A stretch of DNA of 45,295 nucleotides from an uncultured Alphaproteobacteria bacterium (GCA_944391445.1 CALXTL010000014.1:1-45295); one strand, 5' to 3'. Positions 1-7,406 are shown, numbered from the stretch's first letter. A program made the numbers and translations. The notes: a model not told the origin generated them from the sequence alone.

Positions 1-927
1 TTTTAAGGCGCAACGGCAATATTCAAGATTATTGCATATTACCTTTCTCTGACTAGGAAATCTTCCGCCCATCGCCTGACATCTCATAGGTGCGTTTTCA
101 TTATAAACCGTCCATGGTGTTTGCGTATACATTGAGCAGTCGGTAGTGCTGCCGCTTCCACCGCCCGAGCCTGACGAACTGTTTGTCCCCAAACGTCCGG
201 CGTAAATAAAGACATTGGCTTTATAGTTCTGTGGCGTAACCGTTGTTGATCGCCCGTAAATTGAGTTGGATTTTGAAGCATCAAAATTAATATAATATTG
301 ATTGTTGCCGACATCTGGTCCGCCCATGCTGCCGGTACTGTGAGAAAATGCGCCGGATAAATAACTTTGATAATTTCTGGGCGCGCTAAAAGGCATTTTC
401 CCGGAAATGTTCGGCAAACCGGCTTGTTCCGCGGTTTTAAAAGATGAAGCAGAAGATGTCGCCGCACCCTTAAGGAAATAGTTGGTATAATTAGGCAGCT
501 TTGTGCCGAAAGAACCGCTGATGGCGGCATAAAGTTCCGGGTACTTCGCAGAGGTATAAGACCGCCCGTTGCACAACAACCAACCATTATGGTCTGCTGT
601 TTGCAGAGAATATTTCAAATCGCCCGGCGATGCTTCAAAATCGCACTTACCTTTGGTTGGGTCGGCCGGACATTTACTGTATGTGCCCGGACATTGGGCA
701 ATAGAGTCCGTAAAACCGAGTGAGGCACAGTCGGTTTCGCCATTACAATAAACTTTGGTCTTATCAAACGGGCAATAAAGCATGATTCTGCCCGAACAGT
801 CCGCAACCGCTTTGGTAAAGCCGAGTTCGGCGCAAGTCGGAGGAGTGGTGCACTCCATGGCAGATACAGGCCAGGTGCCCAATAAGCCGCCTGTTAACAT
901 GAGAACGAATTTCGTTTTATTATACAT
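1..927 (-). CDS. Secreted Cys-rich / tail-collar-like protein, copy A (3' end outside window)
   Basis: The frame is open from an ATG at 927 to the window edge (309 codons), so the C-terminus is missing. Residues 1-23 form a signal peptide (hydrophobic core, then PVSA). Residues 26-95 hold Cys-rich modules of the type C-x2-LGF...C...YCPFD...YC. Residues 102-245 resemble a phage tail collar domain: GDLKYSL, NGWLLCNGRSY, YPELY, LPNYTNYFLKG, then a Ser/Gly/Asn-rich part. A Gly/Ser linker (249-260) leads into a further Cys-containing region. AAAAAGGATG lies just upstream of the start. It is a paralogue of the gene at 1941-2738, with blocks of identical DNA. A surface-exposed or secreted structural or binding protein is inferred; no catalytic motif is visible. 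Confidence 0.8.
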   Translation of the reverse strand, partial: MYNKTKFVLMLTGGLLGTWPVSAMECTTPPTCAELGFTKAVADCSGRIMLYCPFDKTKVYCNGETDCASLGFTDSIAQCPGTYSKCPADPTKGKCDFEASPGDLKYSLQTADHNGWLLCNGRSYTSAKYPELYAAISGSFGTKLPNYTNYFLKGAATSSASSFKTAEQAGLPNISGKMPFSAPRNYQSYLSGAFSHSTGSMGGPDVGNNQYYINFDASKSNSIYGRSTTVTPQNYKANVFIYAGRLGTNSSSGSGGGSGSTTDCSMYTQTPWTVYNENAPMRCQAMGGRFPSQRKVICNNLEYCRCALK

Positions 928-956
928 TTCAAAACATCCTTTTTCTTGTTGTTAAA

Positions 957-989
957 CAAAAACCCGCTTTCCTGAAAGAAAAAGGCGGG
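957..989 (-). terminator. Intrinsic terminator inside the copy A leader
   Basis: On the minus strand CCCGCC-TTT pairs with AAAGCGGG (one bulged C), followed by TTTTTGTTT. It lies about 30 nt before the start codon at 927 and downstream of the candidate promoter at 1173-1201. It would therefore stop the transcript before the gene unless read through, which is the layout of an attenuator. Confidence 0.6.
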
Positions 990-1138
990 CGGATGTTCGA
1001 AAACCGTATAACTGTAAACGGCTCAGCTTATTGGAGCAGAGCTTCACGCGCCGACACTTGTCCTCACAAACAAATGCTGCGCCGGCATATTTCTTTTAAG
1101 TCGCATGCGTACGACTACAGTTATAAAGGGTTTTCGAA
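960..1138 (-). promoter_or_regulatory. Candidate structured leader RNA, copy A
   Basis: Arms 1116-1138 and 996-1016 pair as two 10-bp helices (GGTTTTCGAA with TTCGAAAACC; TACAGTTATA with TATAACTGTA) separated by a small internal loop. They enclose about 100 nt. Inside are a GTCG...CGAC hairpin (1100-1115), a GCCGGC/GTCGGC helix and a GCTC/GAGC helix. The terminator at 957-989 follows, then the start codon. The whole leader is repeated without change before copy B. The structure is read by eye. I do not recognise it as a known riboswitch class, and it could also be a free small RNA. Confidence 0.5.
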
Positions 1139-1172
1139 GCCCTAGATATACCCTGGTAATATATCTGATTCT

Positions 1173-1201
1173 ATTCTAAAGCAAAATTGCCAAGAAGTAA
1201 A
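1173..1201 (-). promoter_or_regulatory. Candidate sigma70 promoter of copy A
   Basis: On the minus strand TTTACT (1201-1196), a 17-nt spacer and TAGAAT (1178-1173) give a plausible -35/-10 pair. Transcription would begin near 1166, leaving a leader of about 240 nt. Confidence 0.4.
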
Positions 1202-1259
1202 TCATTTTTAAAGCCAATGTCTGAACACGCTCTCAGGCACGCCGCTCCCGCCGGCACCC

Positions 1260-1411
1260 GTCATGTTCGGACTTGATCCGGACACCCAGATCAAACAATC
1301 CATCCTTACTGTCATGTTCGGACTTGATCCGGACATCCAGATCAAACAATCCATCCTTACCGTCATGTTCGGACTTGATCCGGACATCCAGGTTAAATGA
1401 TATGGCTATAT
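1260..1411. repeat. Three tandem 51-bp copies of a palindromic repeat
   Basis: The imperfect palindrome TGTTCGGA-cttga-TCCGGACA, embedded in GTCAT...ATCCAG, occurs at about 1260, 1311 and 1362 with a constant 51-bp period. The third copy continues into the longer element ending at 1465. Confidence 0.8.
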
Positions 1412-1465
1412 TGATTCCTGGATCTCCGGGTCTATTCTTCGCTAAAGCTCAAACCAGAGGATGAC
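1361..1465. repeat. Full-length ~105-bp palindromic repeat element
   Basis: The element starts GTCATGTTCGG and ends AGAGGATGAC, with the inner palindromic core GATATGGCTATAT. A second full copy lies at 13537-13641 and a left-half copy at 3075-3110. The organisation resembles REP/MITE-like repeats; no transposase is present in the window. Confidence 0.7.
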
Positions 1466-1498
1466 AAAAACCGCTGCCCTAACTTAAGGCAACGGCTT
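1466..1498 (-). terminator. Intrinsic terminator after the copy B locus
   Basis: On the minus strand CCGTTGCC pairs with GGCAGCGG over a 9-nt loop and is followed by TTTTTG. It lies 23 nt past the stop at 1522, so it would end the copy B transcript including its detached tail. Confidence 0.65.
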
Positions 1499-1521
1499 TT
1501 GCTGCTCTCTGGAAAGCAAAC

Positions 1522-2009
1522 TTACTGAAGCAGGGAAGAATTAAATCCTCCGTTTCCTTCCAAAGCCGTGGAATTATTTATACAGGTGTTTTGCTCGGCA
1601 GCAGTACAACATCTGTAACAAGGCCCCTGATTTGTTACCTGTCCAGTAACTTTGAAGCCATATTGGGGGCACTTCCCTTGAATTTCAGAAAGCAAATACC
1701 CGCCGAGGCAGATCTCGGCGCTGGAGCCGGACCCCACGCATTTATAAAAACTGTTGTCTAGAGGACAATATTCTTTTGTCTGCCCGACCATACACAGGGG
1801 CTTAGAGTAGCCCAGTGCCAAACAGTCATTTTCAGGATTGTCGACACATTTGCCATATTCATTATTATAAGGACAATATTCTATTGTTTGGGTAGTCAAA
1901 CAAAGCAACCCTGTCAAAACATTGCCTGTAACCGGCCCGTTTATAAGCTTATAGCCAAGCTCTTCGCATTGTTCGGCGGTGTTTGGCGATCCGCAGAGCT
2001 GGTGCGCCC
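1522..2009 (-). pseudogene. Cys-rich C-terminal tail, out of frame with copy B
   Basis: In the frame shifted relative to 1941-2738, an open frame runs from about 2009 to a stop at 1522. It encodes two more modules of the same kind: CEELGYKL...YCPYNNEYGKC and CLALGYSK...YCPLDNSFYKC, followed by a CYRC motif. These match the modules in the N-terminal half of copies A and B, so this is almost certainly the displaced C-terminus of copy B. A TTG at 1917 could start a 131-residue protein, but that start has no signal peptide and no convincing ribosome binding site. A sequencing error at the junction is the main alternative. Confidence 0.6.
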
Positions 2010-2738
2010 GGCGTAAATAAAAATGTTGGCTTTATAGTTCTGGGGCGTAACCGTTGTTGACCGGCCGTAAATTGAGTTGGATTTTGAAGCATCAAAATTA
2101 ATATAATATTGATTGTTGCCGACATCTGGTCCGCCCATGCTGCCGGTACTGTGAGAAAATGCGCCGGATAAATAACTTTGATAATTTCTGGGCGCGCTAA
2201 AAGGCATTTTCCCGGAAATGTTCGGCAAACCGGCTTGTTCCGCGGTTTTAAAAGATGAAGCAGAAGATGTCGCCGCACCCTTAAGGAAATAGTTGGTATA
2301 ATTAGGCAGCTTTGTGCCGAAAGAGTTTTTAAGAACCGCATAAAGTTCCGGATACTCCGCAGAGGAATAAGACCGCCCGTTGCACAACAGCCAGCCATTG
2401 TGATCTGCCGTGCGCAGAGAAAATTTCAAATCTCCGGCCGATCCTTCAAAGTCGCATTTACCTAAAGACGGATCTTCCGGGCAAATGCTGTATGTGCCCG
2501 GGCAGCTGGCCACAACATCCGTAAACCCAAGAGCCGAGCAACTGCTGACGCTTCCGCAGTAAACTTTTGTTCTGTCAAAGGGGCAATAAAGGGCATTTGT
2601 TGTCGGACAGTCAGAAGCCGATTGCGTATACCCGAGATCAGCGCAGGAAGGAGCAACAACGCATTCCTGTGCCAGTGCAGACCAGCTACCTAATAAGCCG
2701 CCTGTTAACATGAGAACGAATTTCGTTTTATTATACAT
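1941..2738 (-). CDS. Secreted Cys-rich / tail-collar-like protein, copy B (probably frameshifted)
   Basis: The protein is 265 residues. It has a signal peptide (1-23, ending SALA), Cys-rich modules at residues 26-95 (CADLGYTQ, YCPFDRTKVYC, CSALGFTD) and a tail-collar-like domain (102-243) with GDLKFSL, NGWLLCNGRSY and LPNYTNYFLKG. After YAGR the frame yields about 20 unrelated residues and a stop at 1941, while the expected Cys-rich continuation sits in another frame (1522-2009). Similarity with copy A ends at this same point. The 260 bp at 2065-2324 are identical to 254-513 and the leader is identical to that of copy A, but the DNA for the Cys modules differs. The role is inferred to be a surface or secreted structural protein. 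Confidence 0.75.
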   Translation of the reverse strand: MYNKTKFVLMLTGGLLGSWSALAQECVVAPSCADLGYTQSASDCPTTNALYCPFDRTKVYCGSVSSCSALGFTDVVASCPGTYSICPEDPSLGKCDFEGSAGDLKFSLRTADHNGWLLCNGRSYSSAEYPELYAVLKNSFGTKLPNYTNYFLKGAATSSASSFKTAEQAGLPNISGKMPFSAPRNYQSYLSGAFSHSTGSMGGPDVGNNQYYINFDASKSNSIYGRSTTVTPQNYKANIFIYAGRTSSADRQTPPNNAKSLAISL

Positions 2739-2767
2739 TTCAAAACATCCTTTTTCTTGTTGTTAAA

Positions 2768-2800
2768 CAAAAACCCGCTTTCCTGAAAGAAAAAGGCGGG
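2768..2800 (-). terminator. Intrinsic terminator inside the copy B leader
   Basis: Same sequence and position as the one at 957-989: CCCGCC-TTT/AAAGCGGG followed by a T-run, about 30 nt upstream of the copy B start at 2738. Confidence 0.6.
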
Positions 2801-2949
2801 CGGATGTTCGAAAACCGTATAACTGTAAACGGCTCAGCTTATTGGAGCAGAGCTTCACGCGCCGACACTTGTCCTCACAAACAAATGCTGCGCCGGCATA
2901 TTTCTTTTAAGTCGCATGCGTACGACTACAGTTATAAAGGGTTTTCGAA
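2771..2949 (-). promoter_or_regulatory. Candidate structured leader RNA, copy B
   Basis: Identical in sequence to the leader at 960-1138, displaced by 1811 bp. The long closing stem (2807-2827 with 2927-2949) and the inner hairpins are all present. Because the copies do not differ, the duplication gives no covariation test of the fold. Confidence 0.5.
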
Positions 2950-2983
2950 GCCCTAGATATACCCTGGTAATATATCTGATTCT

Positions 2984-3012
2984 ATTCTAAAGCAAAATTG
3001 CCAAGAAGTAAA
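2984..3012 (-). promoter_or_regulatory. Candidate sigma70 promoter of copy B
   Basis: Identical to 1173-1201: TTTACT, 17-nt spacer, TAGAAT on the minus strand. Confidence 0.4.
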
Positions 3013-3074
3013 TCATTTTTAAAAGCCATTGCCTGGCCACACCCTCAGGCACGCCGCCCCCCCCGCCGGCACCC

Positions 3075-3110
3075 GTCATGTTCGGACTTGATCCGGACAT
3101 CCAGGTCAAA
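3075..3110. repeat. Left-half copy of the palindromic repeat
   Basis: GTCATGTTCGG...TCCGGACATCCAG, the same left half as at 1260-1411 and 13537. It lies at the corresponding place upstream of copy B, so it was part of the duplicated unit. Confidence 0.7.
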
Positions 3111-3181
3111 CCACATAGCCTTGAAAAACATTATTTCATCTAAAAACAGCTAAAAAAGTGGGACAATGGCAGGATAAAACT

Positions 3182-3205
3182 AAACCCTCTCAAAGGAGAA
3201 GGTTT
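3182..3205 (-). terminator. Probable terminator of tRNA-Arg
   Basis: On the minus strand AAACCTTCTC pairs with GAGAGGGTTT around a CTTT loop, followed by AGTTTTAT. It lies 6 nt past the CCA end of the tRNA. The T-run is short. Confidence 0.55.
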
Positions 3206-3210
3206 AAAAA

Positions 3211-3287
3211 TGGCGCACTCGGCGGGATTCGAACTCACAACCTTCTGATCCGTAGTCAGATGCTCTATCCAATTGAGCTACGAGTGC
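3211..3287 (-). tRNA. tRNA-Arg (anticodon ACG)
   Basis: The minus strand folds as a full cloverleaf of 77 nt. The acceptor stem is GCACTCG/CGAGTGC, the D arm is GCTC...GAGC, and the anticodon stem TCTGA/TCAGA carries the loop CTACGGA (anticodon ACG, read as ICG after deamination). The T arm has TTCGAAT and CCA is encoded. It decodes CGN arginine codons. Confidence 0.95.
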
Positions 3288-3305
3288 ATCGCGGATGCAA
3301 GCATT

Positions 3306-3334
3306 TTATTAGCGCACCTGAAAAAGAAATGCAA
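3306..3334 (-). promoter_or_regulatory. Candidate promoter of tRNA-Arg
   Basis: On the minus strand TTGCAT, a 17-nt spacer and TAATAA lie 19 nt upstream of the tRNA. Confidence 0.45.
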
Positions 3335-3517
3335 GTAAAAAATTCACAATTTAAAAGAATTTTAATCTATTCCGCCGTAAATTAATTGTTACAGACAAAA
3401 TGAGTCATGCATAATATCAATTTAGCACTTGTTTTTTACAAAATTTCCTTTACAAAAAATGTTAAAGGTGTAAAAAGTGTAAGTGTTTCTATTTTTAGCA
3501 AAAAGGTGCTTTATTCA

Positions 3518-4612
3518 ATGATAAAACCAGCAACAAAATTATCGCTCCTTATGCTCGCCGCAATAGCTATGAGCGGCTGTGCGTATTCTTCGGACGCGCT
3601 GTTTCCGTCTTTGTTCGGCTCTGATGAACAGGAAGGTATCGCCGCCGGAACAATGGATTCTGAAGACACATCCATTCCGGCTTTAGGGTCAACCAATTTT
3701 GAGCCTGTTGAAATTTCCGAAGGCAGCAACACCGGAACTTTTGTCGGTCAAAAAGTTGTGATGTTCCGCAGCGAACTGGCTCAGTTGCAAAATGCCATTC
3801 GCAACAACAATGCGCAATTGCAGCAGATTCGCGCATCTGTTGTCAACAATGCACTGCAATATCACAAAGTTGTCGGCATGATTGAGGCCAAACTCCAGGT
3901 CGGCACAACGCCGGGTAACCCCACGATGTTTGGTATGCTGGAAGGCGCGCAAAACAACATTCAGGTTATGAATGCCAATACCAATGCTCTGAACCAGCTT
4001 GCGGCAAGAGTATCGGCTGATGCGGCCAATACCGACTATCTGGTTGATGCCGTTCGTTCTTCCTACAGCATTTCCGGCGCCGTCGATGAAGATCATCGTC
4101 AGCTCCGCATTTTGGAAAACGAGGCTAACCAGACTTCCATTTTGATGAACAGCTTGTTGAATGAAATTAATAATGATATTGTCCGTCAGAAGCAGTATAC
4201 ATCAACGGCCAATGACAATATCGCCGCTCTTTCCGCCGCAATCAAAGTCGGCAGCTACGGCGTCAATAACGTGCCGCTGAGCACCGGCAAAACCGTTTCG
4301 CCTCATTTTGGTACGCAGACGCAGGTTGTAGGCAGCGGCAGCCCGTTGTTTGTCGCTAAGTTGAACAAGGCCGGCACCAAATACAAAGCCGGATTGAAAC
4401 AAGCTGTGGACAGCGCGCGTGCAAAGAAGCCGTCTGTTATTTTTGACATTGTTGCCGTCAGTCCGGCCGCCGGAAGTTCTGCGGCAGCCAAGAGCAATGC
4501 CACTCAGGTTTTTCAGGATCTGATTGATATGGGTGTCAGCGCTGATAAAATTACCCTTTCTGCCAAAATAGGCGATGTCGCTTCTTCGGAAGTACGGGTT
4601 TTTGTCAGATAA
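3518..4612 (+). CDS. Envelope lipoprotein with helical middle region
   Basis: Begins at the ATG at 3518, with AAAAAGGTG about 10 nt upstream and a signal peptide directly following; the frame is open further upstream but that part is not protein-like. Lipobox AMSGC puts the lipidated Cys at residue 21 of 364. Residues about 80-240 are Gln/Asn/Ala-rich and look helical, possibly coiled coil (QLQNAIRNNNAQLQQIR). The C-terminal ~70 residues (FDIVAV...TQVFQDLIDMGVSADKI...EVRVFVR) have the look of an OmpA-like periplasmic tail, but key peptidoglycan-binding residues cannot be confirmed by eye. Outer-membrane anchoring is inferred. It stands alone and is followed by a strong terminator. Confidence 0.8.
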   Translation: MIKPATKLSLLMLAAIAMSGCAYSSDALFPSLFGSDEQEGIAAGTMDSEDTSIPALGSTNFEPVEISEGSNTGTFVGQKVVMFRSELAQLQNAIRNNNAQLQQIRASVVNNALQYHKVVGMIEAKLQVGTTPGNPTMFGMLEGAQNNIQVMNANTNALNQLAARVSADAANTDYLVDAVRSSYSISGAVDEDHRQLRILENEANQTSILMNSLLNEINNDIVRQKQYTSTANDNIAALSAAIKVGSYGVNNVPLSTGKTVSPHFGTQTQVVGSGSPLFVAKLNKAGTKYKAGLKQAVDSARAKKPSVIFDIVAVSPAAGSSAAAKSNATQVFQDLIDMGVSADKITLSAKIGDVASSEVRVFVR

Positions 4613-4637
4613 TACTTTCGGGTTTTATCAAAGAAGT

Positions 4638-4669
4638 CCCGTTTCCTTTTGGAAACGGGGCTTTTTTTT
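4638..4669 (+). terminator. Intrinsic terminator of the lipoprotein gene
   Basis: CCCGTTTCC pairs perfectly with GGAAACGGG around TTTT, followed by GC and eight T. It is 25 nt past the stop. Confidence 0.9.
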
Positions 4670-4865
4670 ATTGCATGATTTGGTTTTGCCCAACAAATGC
4701 CGGATTATCTTCGCACAATAAAACGCATGAAATCGTGATTAATTTTGCCGCAGGCGGAAACAAAATCAGACAAAGTATTATTTCAAGAGAGCATCGTCGG
4801 CAAGCTCAACACAAAACCAAGCAGACGACACTTAGTTTTATTTGCCCAAAGATCAAATGACAGCA

Positions 4866-4899
4866 TAAAAAACGGCAGCCCGATGCGGACTGCCGTTTT
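4866..4899 (-). terminator. Intrinsic terminator of rpsA
   Basis: On the minus strand AAAACGGCAG pairs with CTGCCGTTTT over an 11-nt loop, followed by more T. It is 28 nt beyond the rpsA stop. Confidence 0.9.
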
Positions 4900-4927
4900 C
4901 TGTCACAATGCTCTTGTGGAACAATTT

Positions 4928-6610
4928 TTAAGCGTTTTTCTTCAAGGCTGCGCCCAAAGCATCGCCCAAAGCAGAGTTGCTGGTATCGGAAGCATATTCT
5001 TCCAATGCCTTTTTCTCTTCTTCAATTTCCAATGCTTTGACCGACAGGCCAAGCTTACCGTTCTTTTTGTCAACGGAAGTAATTTTGGCTTCCAGAATAT
5101 CACCGTCATTATAATTTTCCGGATTCTGCTGAGCCTTATCCTTTGACAAATCGGCCTTTTTGATATAAGCGGCAACACCGTTGACTTCGACATTGACGCC
5201 TTTTTCATCATGGCCGGTTACTTTGGCTTTGACAGCTTCACCTTTTTTGAAACCTTCCAGTGCGGAGGAAACAGTGTCTTCCGTCAGCTGTTTGATACCA
5301 AGGCTGATGCGCTCTTTTTCAACATCAACATCAATGATCTTAGCTTCAATTTCCTGACCTTTGCTGTAATCCTTAACAGCTTCTTCGCCGGATTTGTCCC
5401 AAGAAATATCGGACAGGTGAATCATGCCGTCAATTTCATCAGACAAACCAATAAACAAACCGAATTCGGTAATGTTTTTGATCTTTCCGCTGATAACGGA
5501 GCCGACCGGATGCTCTTCAACATAAGCAGCCCACGGATTCGGGGTGCATTGTTTGATGCCAAGGCTGATGCGGCGCTTGTCGGCGTCAACTTCCAAAACC
5601 TTGACCTGAACTTCTTGCGAGGTTGAAACAATCTTGCCCGGGTGGACATTCTTGCGGGTCCAGCTCATTTCGGAAACATGGACCAAACCTTCAATGCCGT
5701 CTTCCAGCTCAACAAATGCGCCGTAATCGGTGATGTTGGTAACCTTGCCGGTATAAACTTCGCCGACTTTGTATTTTTCGGCAACGGACTGCCAGGGGTC
5801 GGCTTCAAGCTGCTTCATGCCCAAAGAGATTCGCTGATTGTCTTCGTTGAACTTGATAACCTGAACTTTAACCGTCTGGCCGACAGACAAAACTTCAGCC
5901 GGGTGATTAATGCGCTTCCAGGAAATATCGGTGACATGCAGTAAACCGTCAACGCCGCCGAGGTCAATAAAGGCACCGTAATCGGTAATGTTTTTAACGA
6001 CGCCTTCAAGGACGGAGCCTTCCTTCAGGTCATTAATGAGTTCGGCGCGGGCTTCGGCTCTTGTTTCTTCCAAAACAACGCGGCGCGAGACAACAATATT
6101 GCCTCTGACCTTGTCCATCTTCAAAATCTGGAACGGCTGAGTAATACCCATCAGCGGCGTAATGTCGCGGATCGGACGAATATCAATCTGTGAGCCGGGC
6201 AGAAAAGCAATGGCGCCGTTAAGATCGACGGTGAAACCGCCTTTGACGCGGCCAAAGATAACGCCGTTGACCCGTTCGCCGGAATTAAGGCATTTTTCAA
6301 GGTCTTGCCAAGCTTCTTCGCGGCGGGCTTTTTCACGAGACAAAACAATATTGCCGTCTTTGTCTTCATAACGGTCAACATAAACTTCAACCTGGTCGCC
6401 GACTTTCAGCTCTGCTTTCTGGCCAAATTCACGCAAAGGAATACGGCCTTCGGACTTCAGTCCGACGTCAACCGTGGCAAAGTCAGGAGTCAGTTTGATG
6501 ATTGTTCCTTTGACAACCGAGCCGGTAATACCTTTTTCGCCAAACTGTTCTTTGAGCAATTCGTCAAAATTTTCGGTTGTTTCGGGAATTTTTACTTCGG
6601 TATTGATCAT
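4928..6610 (-). CDS. rpsA: 30S ribosomal protein S1
   Basis: The 560 residues contain six S1 (OB-fold) repeats at about 30-95, 113-180, 198-266, 283-353, 370-440 and 457-525, with repeated signatures such as ITDYGAFIDL, GLLHVTDISW and RISLGMKQL. S1 binds mRNA on the 30S subunit and helps translation of messages with weak Shine-Dalgarno sites. The length is typical of alphaproteobacteria. It is 130 nt downstream of cmk on the same strand, a common order. There is no Shine-Dalgarno near the ATG: the preceding ~20 nt are AT-rich and a GAGAGAGG lies too far away. S1 genes are known for SD-independent, self-regulated translation. Confidence 0.97.
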   Translation of the reverse strand: MINTEVKIPETTENFDELLKEQFGEKGITGSVVKGTIIKLTPDFATVDVGLKSEGRIPLREFGQKAELKVGDQVEVYVDRYEDKDGNIVLSREKARREEAWQDLEKCLNSGERVNGVIFGRVKGGFTVDLNGAIAFLPGSQIDIRPIRDITPLMGITQPFQILKMDKVRGNIVVSRRVVLEETRAEARAELINDLKEGSVLEGVVKNITDYGAFIDLGGVDGLLHVTDISWKRINHPAEVLSVGQTVKVQVIKFNEDNQRISLGMKQLEADPWQSVAEKYKVGEVYTGKVTNITDYGAFVELEDGIEGLVHVSEMSWTRKNVHPGKIVSTSQEVQVKVLEVDADKRRISLGIKQCTPNPWAAYVEEHPVGSVISGKIKNITEFGLFIGLSDEIDGMIHLSDISWDKSGEEAVKDYSKGQEIEAKIIDVDVEKERISLGIKQLTEDTVSSALEGFKKGEAVKAKVTGHDEKGVNVEVNGVAAYIKKADLSKDKAQQNPENYNDGDILEAKITSVDKKNGKLGLSVKALEIEEEKKALEEYASDTSNSALGDALGAALKKNA

Positions 6611-6670
6611 AAATTAAATCGTATTTCAAAATTGCCTCTCTCCCAAAAAACTAAAACGGAGCGGACTTGT

Positions 6671-6720
6671 GCGAACAACATCAATCCGGCGCGGGCGCAC
6701 CCCCGCTTGCCGGAAGTGTT
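6671..6720 (-). promoter_or_regulatory. GC-rich hairpin in the cmk-rpsA gap
   Basis: On the minus strand CCGGC-AA-GCGGG...CCCGC-GCCGG forms a strong nested hairpin between the cmk stop and the rpsA start, with no T-run. It may be an S1-responsive leader or an mRNA processing or stability element; this is inference. Confidence 0.35.
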
Positions 6721-6740
6721 TCATTTATACACGCAAATAT

Positions 6741-7406
6741 TTATTTTTCAAGAGTTTTCTTGCGATTCTCGACAATTTCGCAAGCCTGGTCAAAAACTTC
6801 TTCCGCAGAGAGCTCTGAAGTGTCGAAAATAACCGCGTCTTTAGCCGGCTGGCTGCTTTCTCGGGCAAAGTCATTTTTATCGCGCAAAAGTGTCTGTGTC
6901 AGCACCTCCTGATAGTTGGCTTTCTGACCTTTCTGCAGATATTCCTTATAACGCCGTTCGGCGCGTATCTCAGGCGACGCGGTGACAAAAAATTTGATAT
7001 CGGCCTGCGGACAAACAACGGTTCCGGTATCGCGGCCGTCATAAATAGCGCCTTTGGCCGGAGAGCCGTCGGCAAACACCGGGCGGATTGAAAAATCCTG
7101 CTGCATTTTAAGAAGGGCTTTCCGCACACCGGGAATGGCCGCAACAACTGAGGCGGCTTTGCTGCCGGCCAGCGAACGAAAATCCGGATATTCGGAAAGT
7201 GCCATCATCCTCGGGAAAGTAAGTCCCTGAGCCAAGCTTTCAGCCTTGGCGGTGTCGTCAAGAGAATAGCCGCCCAAAATCATTTCCAAACCGACAGCGC
7301 GATAAACCATACCGGTATCAAAATAAGCCAGCGCATATTTCTCGGCCAGCTTGCCGGCTAAAGTTCCTTTTCCGGCCGCGGCTGGGCCGTCAATTGTGAT
7401 AATCAT
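6741..7406 (-). CDS. cmk: Cytidylate kinase
   Basis: Transfers phosphate from ATP to (d)CMP. The P-loop GPAAAGKGT is at residues 7-15 of 221, the substrate-binding region YFDTGMVYRAVG follows it, and DGRDTGT is near residue 125. The ATG at 7406 is chosen because the protein then begins MIITIDGP as in the family; a TTG at 7421 would add five residues. It is upstream of rpsA, the usual order in proteobacteria. The first codons lie close to the divergent rsmE side, so the two transcripts probably start in the 7407-7530 gap. Confidence 0.95.
   Translation of the reverse strand: MIITIDGPAAAGKGTLAGKLAEKYALAYFDTGMVYRAVGLEMILGGYSLDDTAKAESLAQGLTFPRMMALSEYPDFRSLAGSKAASVVAAIPGVRKALLKMQQDFSIRPVFADGSPAKGAIYDGRDTGTVVCPQADIKFFVTASPEIRAERRYKEYLQKGQKANYQEVLTQTLLRDKNDFARESSQPAKDAVIFDTSELSAEEVFDQACEIVENRKKTLEK

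Larger units (their letters stand above)
4613..4927. other. Intergenic region with two facing terminators
   Basis: Holds the terminators of the lipoprotein (4638-4669) and of rpsA (4866-4899). Short open frames between them (for example 4675-4860) lack a credible ribosome binding site or protein character. I see nothing else here. Confidence 0.6.

Noticed and set aside
84..587. 167-codon frame antisense-side in copy A, and its twin at 1949-2398
   Set aside because: Both are alternate frames of the collar-like coding sequence; the real frame has the signal peptide and Cys pattern.
1260..1411. Possible CRISPR array (three regular 51-bp repeats)
   Set aside because: The units repeat throughout, including the would-be spacers, there are only three, and the repeat is found dispersed elsewhere in the window. 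No cas genes.
1273..1464. 63-codon open frame on the plus strand
   Set aside because: It is the translation of the tandem palindromic repeat and has no ribosome binding site.
3158..3385. 75-codon plus-strand frame
   Set aside because: It runs across the tRNA-Arg gene on the opposite strand.
4675..4860. Short frame between the lipoprotein and rpsA terminators
   Set aside because: It lies between two terminators, with no ribosome binding site and no protein-like composition.
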